NCBI RefSeq assembly: GCF_051401765.1
Contig: NW_027480432.1
Span: 12,294,501 to 12,358,500, forward strand
Origin: Calliopsis andreniformis
Lineage: Eukaryota; Arthropoda; Insecta; Hymenoptera; Andrenidae
Reading direction: 5' to 3'
Length of the DNA: 64,000 nucleotides
Shown here: positions 32,962 to 44,600 of the stretch, piece after piece
Position numbering within the stretch: position 1 is the first letter of the stretch
How the letters are laid out: each line of letters opens with the position of its first letter
Notes under the pieces: generated by a model
Seen by the model: the letters and a program-made list of their open reading frames with translations, nothing else
The model's database searches: none
What the model was told of the DNA's origin: nothing
Made by a program: the position numbers and the translations under genes

Positions 32962-33753
32962 GTAAGTAAGTAGCTGAACATCGTGTTTCCTTCTTTTTCG
33001 ACTCTTCTATCCTTTCCCCCATCTGGGGAATTTCATGCTAGTCAATGACATTTTCCTTTCTACATATATATATACATGCATATAGCTACGTATATATATT
33101 CCAAATTGTACAATTTTTCGACTGTCCCAAAAATCTCATACGTATTTCGTCTACATCGAACAAAAAATGTTATGTTTACACGAGTGACGAGCTTACAATT
33201 GCCCTCAGTGACCAGTGTGTTTAGTAATTCGAAGAATCTCGTTGCGTTGTGTAGTATTAATATTACGGAACATTCAGAACAGTGATATTGATATAACAAT
33301 TGGTACAATTATGGGAAAAGGTTCAGGACAATTGTGCTTGTATTCGGTCGGCATATCGTAGATGTGCCGTTTTGTATGTAGAGTAGTATCGAGTTACTTT
33401 TCGTGCAGGATCGCGTGGTCGTATCGTTGATCTAGGTAGCATGTTCACGCAGAACAACTAATCTGACAATGAGCAAACGTCACAAAGCTGAAATACATAT
33501 CGTTTCGTAAGTGCTACTACCAGGTGAGTGGAACGGATAGAGGTCACTGACCGGTGAACTCTGACCGTGCATGACGTCATTGATTGTAAGCTCTACCGAG
33601 AGTTTATTTTTGTGTCACTCTACGGGAGGTGCATCGCATCACAGTATTTGTGCTCTTTAGTCCTCGTCGCACGTTTTATGCAAGCAATTGCGTCAAACGT
33701 ATTTACCTACGTCTTACGAGAATGAATGAACGTACATACACTTTGCAGCAAAA
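32962..33753. other. non-coding stretch after the alternative first exon
   Basis: A moderately GC-rich intronic or promoter-like region without splice-bounded coding segments. The open frames at 33060-33308 and 33076-33285 overlap on opposite strands and are not supported. Confidence 0.4.
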
Positions 33754-34756
33754 TTAAAGATTTACTAATTTTAAACCGACAAATTGTGCGTCTTTCAGTT
33801 ACTGTAACTTTGTGAAGAAAAATCGTACAGCAGTGTTACCTAGACTCATTTCTAAGTAAGCCTTTTCTTCATCTACTTTCTTATCCCTAAATTGAATTTT
33901 CGAGAAGATGGTTTTGTATTCGGATGTAGGTCAGGAGAGTGACAACAGTTTTTTCCCTGAAAATTTTCCAAATTCAAACGACTTTTCGGAATTTAACAAA
34001 TCTTTCTCGCAATTCATTTTACGATGAGTTTACAGGCGAAAGCCTCCTCTTTACAAAGAACACTCATCAATTGTCGTACAGTGTGTTTTATCGGCGATTT
34101 ATCACTCTTTGAATGAAACATGTGCCGTCGACATTAGAATAACCCAAGATACACTTTTCACTCAAAGTGCGATAAATCGGCGATAAAAAATCATACATCA
34201 ACTTTTAAGGATTCGCTGTAAAGGATTCTGTCTTAACACGTTGACTGCCATGTCACCCATATGTGGGTGACAATTTTTACATGATTGTGAATAGTGGTAA
34301 GTTACATAATCATGAATAATAGTAATATACAGAATTTCAGCGACACTTAGTAAAAGAGACAAAACATTTTCAAATAATCATGAAAAAGAATTAAAAACAA
34401 TTTTCTTTAAAGCTGGAATCACAGCCAAAGTGATAGAATTTTTAATGAAGTGAAAGTGGCAGTCAACGTGTTAAAGTTCATTGTAAAACGAATCGCGAAA
34501 AAAATTTGTTAAATTTCATAGAGTCGTTTAAATTTGGAAAATTTTCGGGGTAAAAAGCCAACTTCACTTTTCTGCTTCGTGTCTGAGTATAAGAAATGAA
34601 AACGTCTTCTAGTAAATTGAATAGAGGGATGAGGAAGTACATGTTTAAAAATAAGTCTAAGTGCACGACATGTACACTGCTGTACGATCTTTTTTCACAC
34701 AGATACAACAGTTCAAGTATCGACAATTTTTCGCTTCAAAATTAGTGATCTTTTAA
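33754..34756. mobile_element. foldback element flanked by TTAA, about 0.75 kb plus a nested insert
   Basis: The two halves are imperfect reverse complements. The left begins AGATTTACTAATTTTAAACC and the right ends with the complement of AAGATCACTAATTTTGAAGC; both halves share AATCGTACAGCAGTG and GAGGCTTTCGCC-type blocks. TTAA sits at both outer borders (33754-33757, 34753-34756). A further arm of the family at 42780-43096 also stops at TTAA. The right half is interrupted by a TTAA element at 34233-34474. No coding capacity. Confidence 0.7.
34233..34474. mobile_element. 234-bp TTAA-target inverted-repeat element, nested
   Basis: Between TTAA (34233-34236) and TTAA (34471-34474) lies a 234-bp insert. 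It starts CACGTTGACTGCCA and ends with its exact complement TGGCAGTCAACGTG. The CACGTT start is shared with the element at 17226. It is nested in the right arm of the foldback element; the left arm and the relative at 42.8 kb lack it. Non-coding. Confidence 0.85.
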
Positions 34757-34811
34757 CCTTGTTACGAAATGTATGTACGTACTATACGTATGTATGTAAA
34801 GTAAGAGTACA

Positions 34812-34838
34812 CCCCCCCCCCCCCCCCCCCCCCCCCCC
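34812..34838 (+). repeat. 27-base poly-C run
   Basis: An uninterrupted run of C in AT-rich surroundings, just beyond the foldback element. It could be a real homopolymer (G-quadruplex / i-motif forming) or a sequencing or assembly artefact. Confidence 0.8.
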
Positions 34839-36031
34839 ATGTTTTAATTCCACCTATAACAAGTTGTAGTAGTTGTAAACTGGAAATATTTGATTTCATT
34901 AAAGAATAACCATACATTTTCAGATTACTAGTGCTTCATCTTGTTATATATGGAAATAAAAAGGTAGGTACAATTAATTAGTCAGCACACAGTAAGTGGT
35001 ACGTTTGGAAGTCTTACCTTATATTAAACGATGCTCTGTAATAAACTACTTTCAGTGTTAAGGAGTTCGGTCTAATTTCGGTTTGGGCGCCTACAGAAAG
35101 CTCACTTTTAGGATATTTTCTAATAAAATAATAAAGAAAATGATAATTTGTAGTTTTCGCGTGTAATTATAATATCTTTTGAGCATATAAAACATTGTAG
35201 GTATGTTTTGTATTTTATTCAAATAAAAGGGTGGTCCTTGAAAAATTTGGATGTTGAGCATCTCGATTTTAAACTGGAACCCAAAAAGTCGAATATATTT
35301 TTAAACTACATGAAACTTTCGAAGCAGTATATCTACGAAAGTGAAAAAACAATTTTATTGTATCATTTTCTGACACCTTAAAGTCAAACATAATATTTTT
35401 ACCAATTTTGTCACAATTCCAGCATCTCTTAAAAATGAATAAAATGAGTAAATTTTGGAAGAACTTAAAGGTTACGGTATTAACCTATCACAGGTTAAGT
35501 GCCTACGAAAAGATATATTCTTTAATTTAAAAAAAGATACATTTAAAGCGATCCATTACTTTTTGAAATATTTATCTTGCCAATTTGAAAAATGATGTTC
35601 GGAGAGAAACGCGTTTAAAGTTAAGCTGCTGATATTAAACTCACGCAGCAGGTACCATTTAAATGCACATAACTTTGGTAAGTTTTAGAAATTTAAAATT
35701 CCCTTTCAACTACATATTCTTCAACGATCACAGAAGTGAATAATCTTTAAAAAAACGGTGTTTTAAAAGCTTTCGACTGGAATTTCCCCTTAAATCATTG
35801 TTTGAATCAACGAGAATTACGTATTAATACATATATTTGTCAGTTTCGTAATGAAGCGGGCAGTTTTAACCGATGACGATTCTAGAGCAGTTAGGTAACC
35901 GCAAGCAACATCAAAGTTGGCATTCGCAGCAGGAACCATCGGCTAGCGATGAACAAACTAGATCAGTTATCCGTCGATTGTGCCGATGGTAGCTTTTCGA
36001 GGAACAATCCCGTACCGAACGAGAAAGAACT
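34839..36031. other. AT-rich intronic/intergenic stretch
   Basis: No supported exon, RNA gene or recognised repeat in this interval. If the exon at 32828 is used, it is intronic. Confidence 0.45.
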
Positions 36032-36361
36032 ATGGGCGAGGTCTGTTCAATTTTCGAGACGATTGAAAACTGGATGCAGGAGCTGAGCGGTTCTTGTACG
36101 TATCCGAGGAATCCAGTTTCCGAAACGAAAATCGAAATCGAAACAAATGAAACGAATTTGGATCCTGAAATGTGGAAGCAGGCCTTTCTAGTCGATGCGC
36201 CGGTTCTTCGCAACCTTCTTTTTGGCGTGCCTTCCGAAACCAATATGTTTGAGATTATGTGCACGATCAATCGTTTGATATTTTTTTACGTGATCATTAA
36301 GTGGATCAACTTGGAAGTATGGATGGCGGTCGGTGATGGACCGTCCGCATTGAACCGGTGA
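36032..36361 (+). CDS. 109-codon open frame, possible further alternative first exon
   Basis: ATG starts MGEVCSIFETIENWMQELSG and the frame stays open to TGA at 36361, ending GDGPSALNR. No domain is recognised. It contains a hydrophobic stretch (INRLIFFYVIIKWINL) and acidic segments. A GT at 36358 would end the exon at AACCG in phase 2, the phase needed to join the 43342 exon, though gtgaca is a weak donor. The antisense strand is also open. It may be a chance frame in 5' untranslated sequence. Confidence 0.2.
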   Translation: MGEVCSIFETIENWMQELSGSCTYPRNPVSETKIEIETNETNLDPEMWKQAFLVDAPVLRNLLFGVPSETNMFEIMCTINRLIFFYVIIKWINLEVWMAVGDGPSALNR

Positions 36362-38653
36362 CAATAACGAAACACGTAAGACGTAAGCGTCAATGATGTT
36401 TGTATGTTTTGATTTTGGCTAATTTAGCTAATACGTAGGACTTTCATGAAAGGTGTCCTTGGAAGTAAGTCTCTGACAACTGAAGAAGACTCGGGGAATG
36501 GAATGAAGAAACGAGTTCGAAGAAGAAATTGCTACCACGAAAGTTGATGATCAGATTTCTACGAGAGGAAACAGTCATGTTTTCTAAGAGACAATGTTTT
36601 CCTCACCTTTTCATAGAAATGTTTATGTCAGAAAAATTGATGTGAAGATAAAGTAATTAAATCTTATATTTCTGCGATTATACTTGTTTGTATGCTTGTT
36701 AGTGTTTATTACGCGTAGTACTAATTATAATTTACTTGTTGGTATTGCGTACGAACGGTTTTCTCCTTCTTTTCTCTCCGTAGGCGTAGCTTTCGTAATC
36801 ATTCGATCTTTCAGTCCTTCAAGCACCTTTATCGATCGTTCAAATACACTCGTTTCAAAAATATCTTCCTACCTCAGGGTAGGTCAGGCTTCAGGAGACT
36901 GCGTCGAGGGTAAGAAGAATGACCTGACGTTCGATACTCGATAGACGATATTGATTGCGTCATCTATAAGTTTCTCGATGTCGTACGATATCCTTTTTCA
37001 TAACTACAAATAATACTTCCTTCCTTTATCTCTTCCTTTCTAGAAAATCAGTATTAAATCTTGAAGTAATAAAGCAACTTATGAACCACTCTAGCACATC
37101 CCGTCTTATTTCATTTTCTGGCAGAAATATTCCTATGTTCCAGTTTATCTCGTATTTAAAAGTACATTTTCTCTTTGAACGTTGAACTAAATATGCAGCG
37201 GGAGCATTGCAAATTCAAGACTGAACGAGTGCTGGCGGCGTGCAAGTGTTTCCTGCGGAAAGTTAACGGAAGTAAAAATAGGTGACCCAGGTAGCAAGAG
37301 ACGCGTTGAAAAGTGACGAAAACGTATAATTTCACGTCACGCGATTCGATTCGAATCAATGAGAACGGAGAGTATTTCGTGAGGATGCAATGAAAAACGT
37401 TTGAATACTTTGTCTCGGGGCCCCAATAATTTTCAAATTTCTTTCTGCCAGTAGTATTCGACGAATAACATCCAGGAATGCTACTTTTCACGTTACCCAG
37501 CGAAGAAATTGGAAAAGAAGCTGCTTGATGTGACAACTCTGAACGCACACATACACAAGTATGTATGTGTGTGCCCGATATCGGTGGAGATGCTGTTGCA
37601 GGCAGGCAGGGGGTTGAGGATAGCGACATGTTCTGTCGCGGTGGGATGACGCGTTCAGGGTGCCATGAGGCGAGGAAAGGATGAGGGGTACCGGGGGTGT
37701 CGAGGCTCTCTGTTCATCGGCCGGCTTTCCTCGGAGACTCGAAGCTGGTCGCCAGTCGTACATTACGAGTGAGAGGTGTTGGTTCTCCGTTCTCGGTTCA
37801 TCTCGGCCGTGCTCGGCTTCCGTCGAGTATTCCTGTTTTTCACGTACAGTCGCGCAATCTGCTGCACATCGCGACCAGTTTTCTACGGATAAATTCACCA
37901 ACGAGTCGACGCAAAATCGAATGTGAACGAAACGCTAGACGACTGATCCGAACGAGGAAGCTAAAGGAATGACAGGTCAATGCACTGCCACGTTCCTCGA
38001 GTGCCGTTCTGTTGATTTTTGTGCGTGATTTGTGTACATCGACCGCGCCTCGATACCGTTATTCACGACAGTAGCAGCGAATGCTGCGAGAGAATCTCAT
38101 GATCCCTCTCGCGTTTCGTCCAGTCTACTCCGCCTAGCTACATTAACGGTGTGATCTTTTACGATTCGATACAGTGATGTCCATCGTGAACGAAGCACGG
38201 GTTCGAGGTGCTAAAAGATATCTGTGATCCTGTGATACAAATTGTGGGAAACGAAGTGCGATTGTGTGCGAGAGTGTGCGAGGTAGACGCATAGAACAAC
38301 GACCTGTTGTGCTCGGGAAACGGTTTGGCAGGAAGGCACGTAGAGGTTCAAACCTGTCGAGAATTGGAAAGTGAATAAGGAACGCGACTGGTCCCTTTGT
38401 TTCTCGGCTCGTCTGTGATTCGTGCGTGCAACCTCGCGGTGTAACAGCCGCTGGTTGGAGAGTAACAGGCAGGAGAAGTCTCGCAAAAATTCCAGCAATT
38501 ATGCGTACAGTGAGCGAAGCGATGAAACATCGCGCGATCAGCTGACTAGTAGAACTGTTCGGCGGTCGCAGGAACTTGGTCGGTAATGAGAATCGGTACA
38601 GGGTTGATAAGGATTCTCTCCAGCGACACCAACGACTACCTACTTGTTCGGTT
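36362..38653. promoter_or_regulatory. promoter / 5' UTR region before the 38654 exon
   Basis: GC content climbs from about 37.1 kb and is CpG-rich at 37.6-38.65 kb. Open frames occur on both strands without splice support, as expected for a CpG-rich 5' untranslated region leading to the ATG at 38654. No TATA box could be assigned. Confidence 0.45.
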
Positions 38654-41600
38654 ATGACGTTCGGCCCGCCGTTTCACACCGACAAGTCCCACTATCCTAG
38701 CGATAACCCTGCTCGGTATGTTTTCGTCATCTTTTTTCTCCTCTTTCTTTTATTTTTATTGGTCATCGTTTCGCAAACCGGTTTCCATGAGAACAGAGTT
38801 GCAACGTTCCTCAACGATGATACATACACACAATATCGTGAGGTCTATGAAGCTTGGATCAGAAAATTATTGCTGAATATTAATTATTTCAAGTAATGAA
38901 AATACAAATATTTTGGACACTTCGTTAAAAGCACATTTATTAAACACACTATACTGTACACATTGTAGATATGTAACTATAAGAAATATGTTATGCTCGC
39001 GTAATTGTTCCACGCGTAACAAATCACTGTGATATTTTATTCCGTTCAGTTCCATTCTTTTAACCGGTAAGGAAAGGTCGCACATTCATTGCCGCATTAG
39101 GCCCTGGTTATGGTCATTGCGCCAATTCAGTTTGACATCCGTCCACGTCATTCGTTCGCGTGTGGATAGGCACTTGGTTTCGTTGCTAAATAGCCAGGGC
39201 AGGATGAGGCTTCAACACTGCAGCCCGAATTCAAAGAGGTTGATGACGGTTTTGCTTTTTATCAAACCCTTAACGAACAATTCAATTCAGTGAACAATGT
39301 ATACAGGCTGTTCGACGACAGGTGCCAGAAGTTTTAAAGGCTGATTCTACATGCTAAGATAAGACGAAAATGAAATAATTGTTGAGAAAATACCTAAAAT
39401 ACGCGTGAAATGTGTCTGACTTGGGATTTGTTCTACTGATTTTGCTGCGTTTGACTTAGGCCTAATTCTACTGACTTGGTCTTATTCTAATCACTGTTGT
39501 TGTGTGTGACTTGAAGCATATTATACTCACCTTGTGGTGTCTGATTTATGACTAATTTTGTTGACTCTGTTATGTCTGACTTGGGGTTTCTTTTACTGAA
39601 TTTGTTATGCTTGAGTCAGGGATTATTCTACTGACCTTTTTATGTCCGACTTGGGGTTTATTCTACTGACGTTGTTGTTGTGCCCGGCTTGGGGCTTATT
39701 CTACTAACTTTGTTATGCCCGGCTTGGGGCTTATTATACTCACTTTACTGTATTTAACTTGGGGTTTATTCTTCTCATATTACTATATCTGACTTGGGGC
39801 TTATTCTACCGATTTCTGTATCTGACGTGACTAATCTACATCAGTAGAATCATTTTCTTTTTCCGAATTTTCATCCGAAGATGACGCGTTTTAAAACATG
39901 TTACAGTTTGCGCAAACGCGTTGTATCGTCGGAAAAGACTAGGCACGAGATAATAGTGAACTCGTCGCGGCGAACAGTCATCTTCTCATTATGAGTCATT
40001 ATTCCATTTTCAGCATTTTTATTTGAAACTACTGGATAATCATTCCACGAGTGGTGTTGCAGGCTGCCTCGAAAACGATTTCACGAATTAGTGTGGATGT
40101 TCTTTAGAAAGCTGGTGTTCGATTAGCAGAAGAAATAATAATTTGATTATCGAAATATCCATCTACGCGATATATATAACAGGTTAGAGTTATGTTCGTA
40201 TTGTTTGTGGGGTGAAGAGCGACAGTGAAGCGTCATTCGACGCACGTTTACACGTGACGAAGCTAGCAGCGACGTACGTAATGGAGGTTGCAGTCAAGGC
40301 TGTAGAAAGGCGTTCCTTATTGCATCCCGTGAGCCGTACTAACCGGTCGTCGACCCACCACGTTCACAACTCTTTGCCTGCAAGGTCATTTTGCTTATTG
40401 TTAGATTCGTTTTACTTGCCAACGACGTGTCTAGATATTCTTTCAATTTGTACCATTGCCTTTGTTCAACGGTCACCTGTGCAACGTGCACGATCACGTT
40501 CTAGATTCAATACTTTTCGCTGAAGACCGGATATACCCTTTCCACGATTACGCGTGGAAATCGGTCATTCTACGCTACACTGACTTCATTCGCCCAATTA
40601 TTGATAACGCAAAAAATGATCTTTCTTTGCTCCGAACTAACAATAAGTATACAGACTTATCAACGTGAATTTGCGTTCGCTTTTTTTATCCCTCCTTTCT
40701 CTATTTTCTTTCATGGATCGGAGTAGATTTAATGAGGTACCCTTTTCATTATGCGGCGCATGAGATCGGTTTGTTTAATGACGAGAGCGGATAGGTCGGT
40801 CCATATGAATTGGGCGATGGTAGCTCAAAGTTCAAGAGCTTAACTCCGTCGCGAAAAACCAACGCTGCTGATCTTGTCAAGCTCTTCATCGCGAATGCCA
40901 CATTGTTAACACTCGTATTAGCGAATTACGTACGACTTCTTTAGATGGGAAATTTCTATATCGCTTCCTGAGCTCAGCGACTTTGCACGAAGATAGTAAC
41001 TAGGTATGCATTCATTCCGTAAGAATTGCGTAATTAATATGATTATATATGGTTACGTATGCGTGGGATATAATTACGTAACCGGAACCATAGTTTATTA
41101 AAACATATGGTTTCGTAAGCTTTGCTTACAAATAGCTGCTATACTTTACTTATATTCCATAAAACTATTACACGGCACATTGAAGATGAGATTCTTTGCG
41201 CCTTTTATTGTGCAGGGGAAGGTTGCCGAATTTGGGCGTAATGCGTAAATCAATTTGCGCTGTATCACGGGCAATATATGTTGCTTACAATACTAAGTTA
41301 ATCTAATACTGACTACGAAATAGCACCACTTCATGTTTAAGGAAGCAAACGCAGTGTGTTTTAACAACTGAGAAACTAATATTTTAGTATCCAACTGTAA
41401 GTCTTCTAGTTTTTCAAAAGTAAATAGCGTGACTTTCAACTATATACACTGTATATAAAGTATATTTATTAAGCTACAATTTACTGTATACATTTTGAAA
41501 TTTTTAACTAAAATTATGGTTAGGTAAAACATTTTCAATTATTTGGTCAAGTTCCCTAAATTCGGTCAGTTCAGTATAGATAATGGTAGAATGTTGCGAA

Positions 41601-44600
41601 AGCAATACTATTTTTAAAGGCAAAAAAGAATTCTGAATACCTTACGAGAAGAATCAAAGAAGAAAACATAATAAAATGCATAAAATGTTATAGTTGGTTC
41701 ATACATCGTGTATAGGAGTAGATACGAAATTCAAAAAATATTATTGCTTAGATTGTTCATTTTTACTATGAAATTTTGAAAATTAGGTATAGTGACGTCT
41801 GTGTAATATGTTTTGTAAAGTTTGTTCTTAATAAAACTTAATGATTTTCATATTTTAATCCAATGATACAATTTAGGAAACCACATACAATTTAGTAATA
41901 TGTTTTCGGCTATCTTTTAAATATTCAGAATATTTAAACATACAGTAAGAAATATTTTAGTGGCCCAAATTCGGCATTCTTTTCCAATATACATATGTAT
42001 ATGCAGTTGAAAAAGTGCTAGTTTCAAATGTGTCGGTATAATAATGTACATGAGAAAACAAATCGAAGAGGCTCAGTGGTCTAGGGGTATGATTCTCGCT
42101 TTGGGTGCGAGAGGTCCCGGGTTCAAATCCCGGCTGAGCCCAAGTTTTTTTTTCTTCCATATGTTTCTTTTTTCATTTATAATTTCATATGAATTTTTTC
42201 GCGCAAAATGGAAATTCATAATTTTTTTTTTGTTAACAAATTTGAAATATAAGAATTATATAGCAAGATATTACTAAAAAAAGTTCTGATACGCATGTGT
42301 TTAGTGTTCTGTAGTTTCAGTTATTTGATTATTTTATATACGCATTCGAATTGAATTATTTGAAGGTGATTATGTAGTGAAATAATTATAAATAATTGTT
42401 TATGGAGTTAGTTTACCTTTTACCTTATAAACATAAGGATAGCGTCAAGAGTCACAAGAGGCTCAGTGGTCTAGGGGCATGATTCTCGCTTTGGGTGCGA
42501 GAGGTCCCGGGTTCAAATCCCGGCTGAGCCCAATTTTTTTTTTTTACATTTTTAAAATAATTTATCAGCACTAAAATATCCCATGTTCCGAAGGTATATT
42601 TTAAGATTAATAAATCAATATTTTTTATACATATGCATAACGAAATGTTTAAATTAGATTTTTTCGGAATTCGCATTCAACTAGACACATTTTAAAGAGG
42701 AATTTAATTTTCTCAAAGATGATTTTATAATTGGATGCAGATTGAAAAAGTGAAAATAAAATTCATTTTACGGAAACTTTAAAGGTGAAAGAATTATCGC
42801 ACTTTGAATAAAAGTGCGATAAATCTGCGACAAAACATTTTATATCAGTTTTTGAAGGCTTGTTGCAAAGAGGAGGCTTTCGCCATTGAATTCATAATTT
42901 CTTGATTCATAATTGTATCGCGAAAAAAGATTGTGATAAATTCCGAAGAGTCGTTTGAATTTAGAAAATGTTCGGTTAGGATAGGATGGATACGTAAAAA
43001 TGAGCCTAGATTCATTGCTGCATGGGCGACTTTTTTCACAAAGTTATAGCAATTCAGATATCGACAATTTTTCTACTGAAAATTATTGATCCTTAAATGC
43101 TGCTGGAAAATGTACTTATATGGAAAGACATTAATTAAAGAACTTATTCTGTATACATTTTTACTTGTAATTGATGAAAAATTCGATTTCCTTAATGTTA
43201 TATTAATAGACTAATTTAAATAACTGGGCTTGTATTTATATATATGTATATGTATATTTATATGTATATCGCTTAAAATCAAAGTATGAATTATTTAAAA
43301 GGATGGATATTAGACTAAAGGTGTTTGATCTATTTTTCCAGGCCCAGCGCCATGGCAGCTGAGGAGGGTACGCTGAGTGGTGGAATCGGCGCGAAATTAA
43401 AATGTCCAACCCCCATATCGCGCTTACGAGTAGAGAAGATTGAGGGTGGTTTGATGGTGGCTGGGGTTGTAATAGCTGCGAACTGCCAGATTGCTCTTCC
43501 GGCATTCGGCTTTCTCTTTATGTTTGTCGGCGCTGTGCTCACTGGTTTGTATCTTCTTCCTCATTGTTTCTACTTACGTAGTTCGTATGTCTGTATACAC
43601 TATATTGACACCATTGTGCCCCATCGCAATTGTTCGCTAATATTAGAACGAGCTAAGGAAAAAGAATCCTTGGTTGTTATTCATGTTTTTATGAAAGTGT
43701 TTTCGTATCGAACGAATAACGAGGTGACCAGGATGAATACACAATCAATTCCTTTGTAATGCGAATCGATCAGAATTGTTTCGCGTGTGAAATAATGGAA
43801 TACGATTCGGAGAAATAGTTATCATTGGTCTTAAGATGACATGCTGCTAAAAACAAAATATGTTGGTACATAGTATACGGAAATCGCACGAGTACAGATA
43901 AGTAAAGATAGAAACAATGGAAGTTTTTACCAAATATGCTTAAATGAAGAGTATCAACAGTATAAATTGTCTTACTGACACGCAAAGTACGTATATTCTA
44001 GGAAAATGTTTTTATCAACTTCTTGCTCACAGGCGTACGGACAATTCAAACGATTCTGACCGCACCGACACTTTATCTTCCTTTCTCTTATTCAATGGCT
44101 CCCGCGTAAGAAAGAAGTAGAGGGTATCGACGCGGCCAGAATCGTCTGAGCAGGGTGTACATGTTATCCATTCTCAGAGTTACAAAGTACAGCGAAATAT
44201 AGATAATAAAAGATTTTTTTTCTTCGATTAGCAGACGGCGTCGAAGGAATGAAGTATCGGATTAAAACTGTTTTGTTTCAGTGTAAAGAAGATTTGTTAA
44301 AAAATTGTTAATTAGTATAGGAAGGTACTAAATTTGTAGAATGAAGACAAACGCAAATACCAATGTTAGATGGCATGCTATATAAGGATGAAAACGTCTC
44401 TGGATTCGTAGCTTACTTAGTAGACTGCTAATCCGAAGCCTCTGGCGTACTTCGACAGAATTCGATTAGTTATATCGAATAAGAAGCTTTGTTATAAGCC
44501 AAAGCTGCCAGTAAACACTTGAATGACAATGTTATTCAACCCCATTAATTTTCAAAGAATCGTAATGTTCATCTAACCACATCTACAGTGGCTAGATGGC

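Noticed and set aside
40212..40668. Two plus-strand open frames inside intron 1
   Set aside because: They overlap in different frames, have no domain, and no convincing acceptor or phase match to the 43342 exon.
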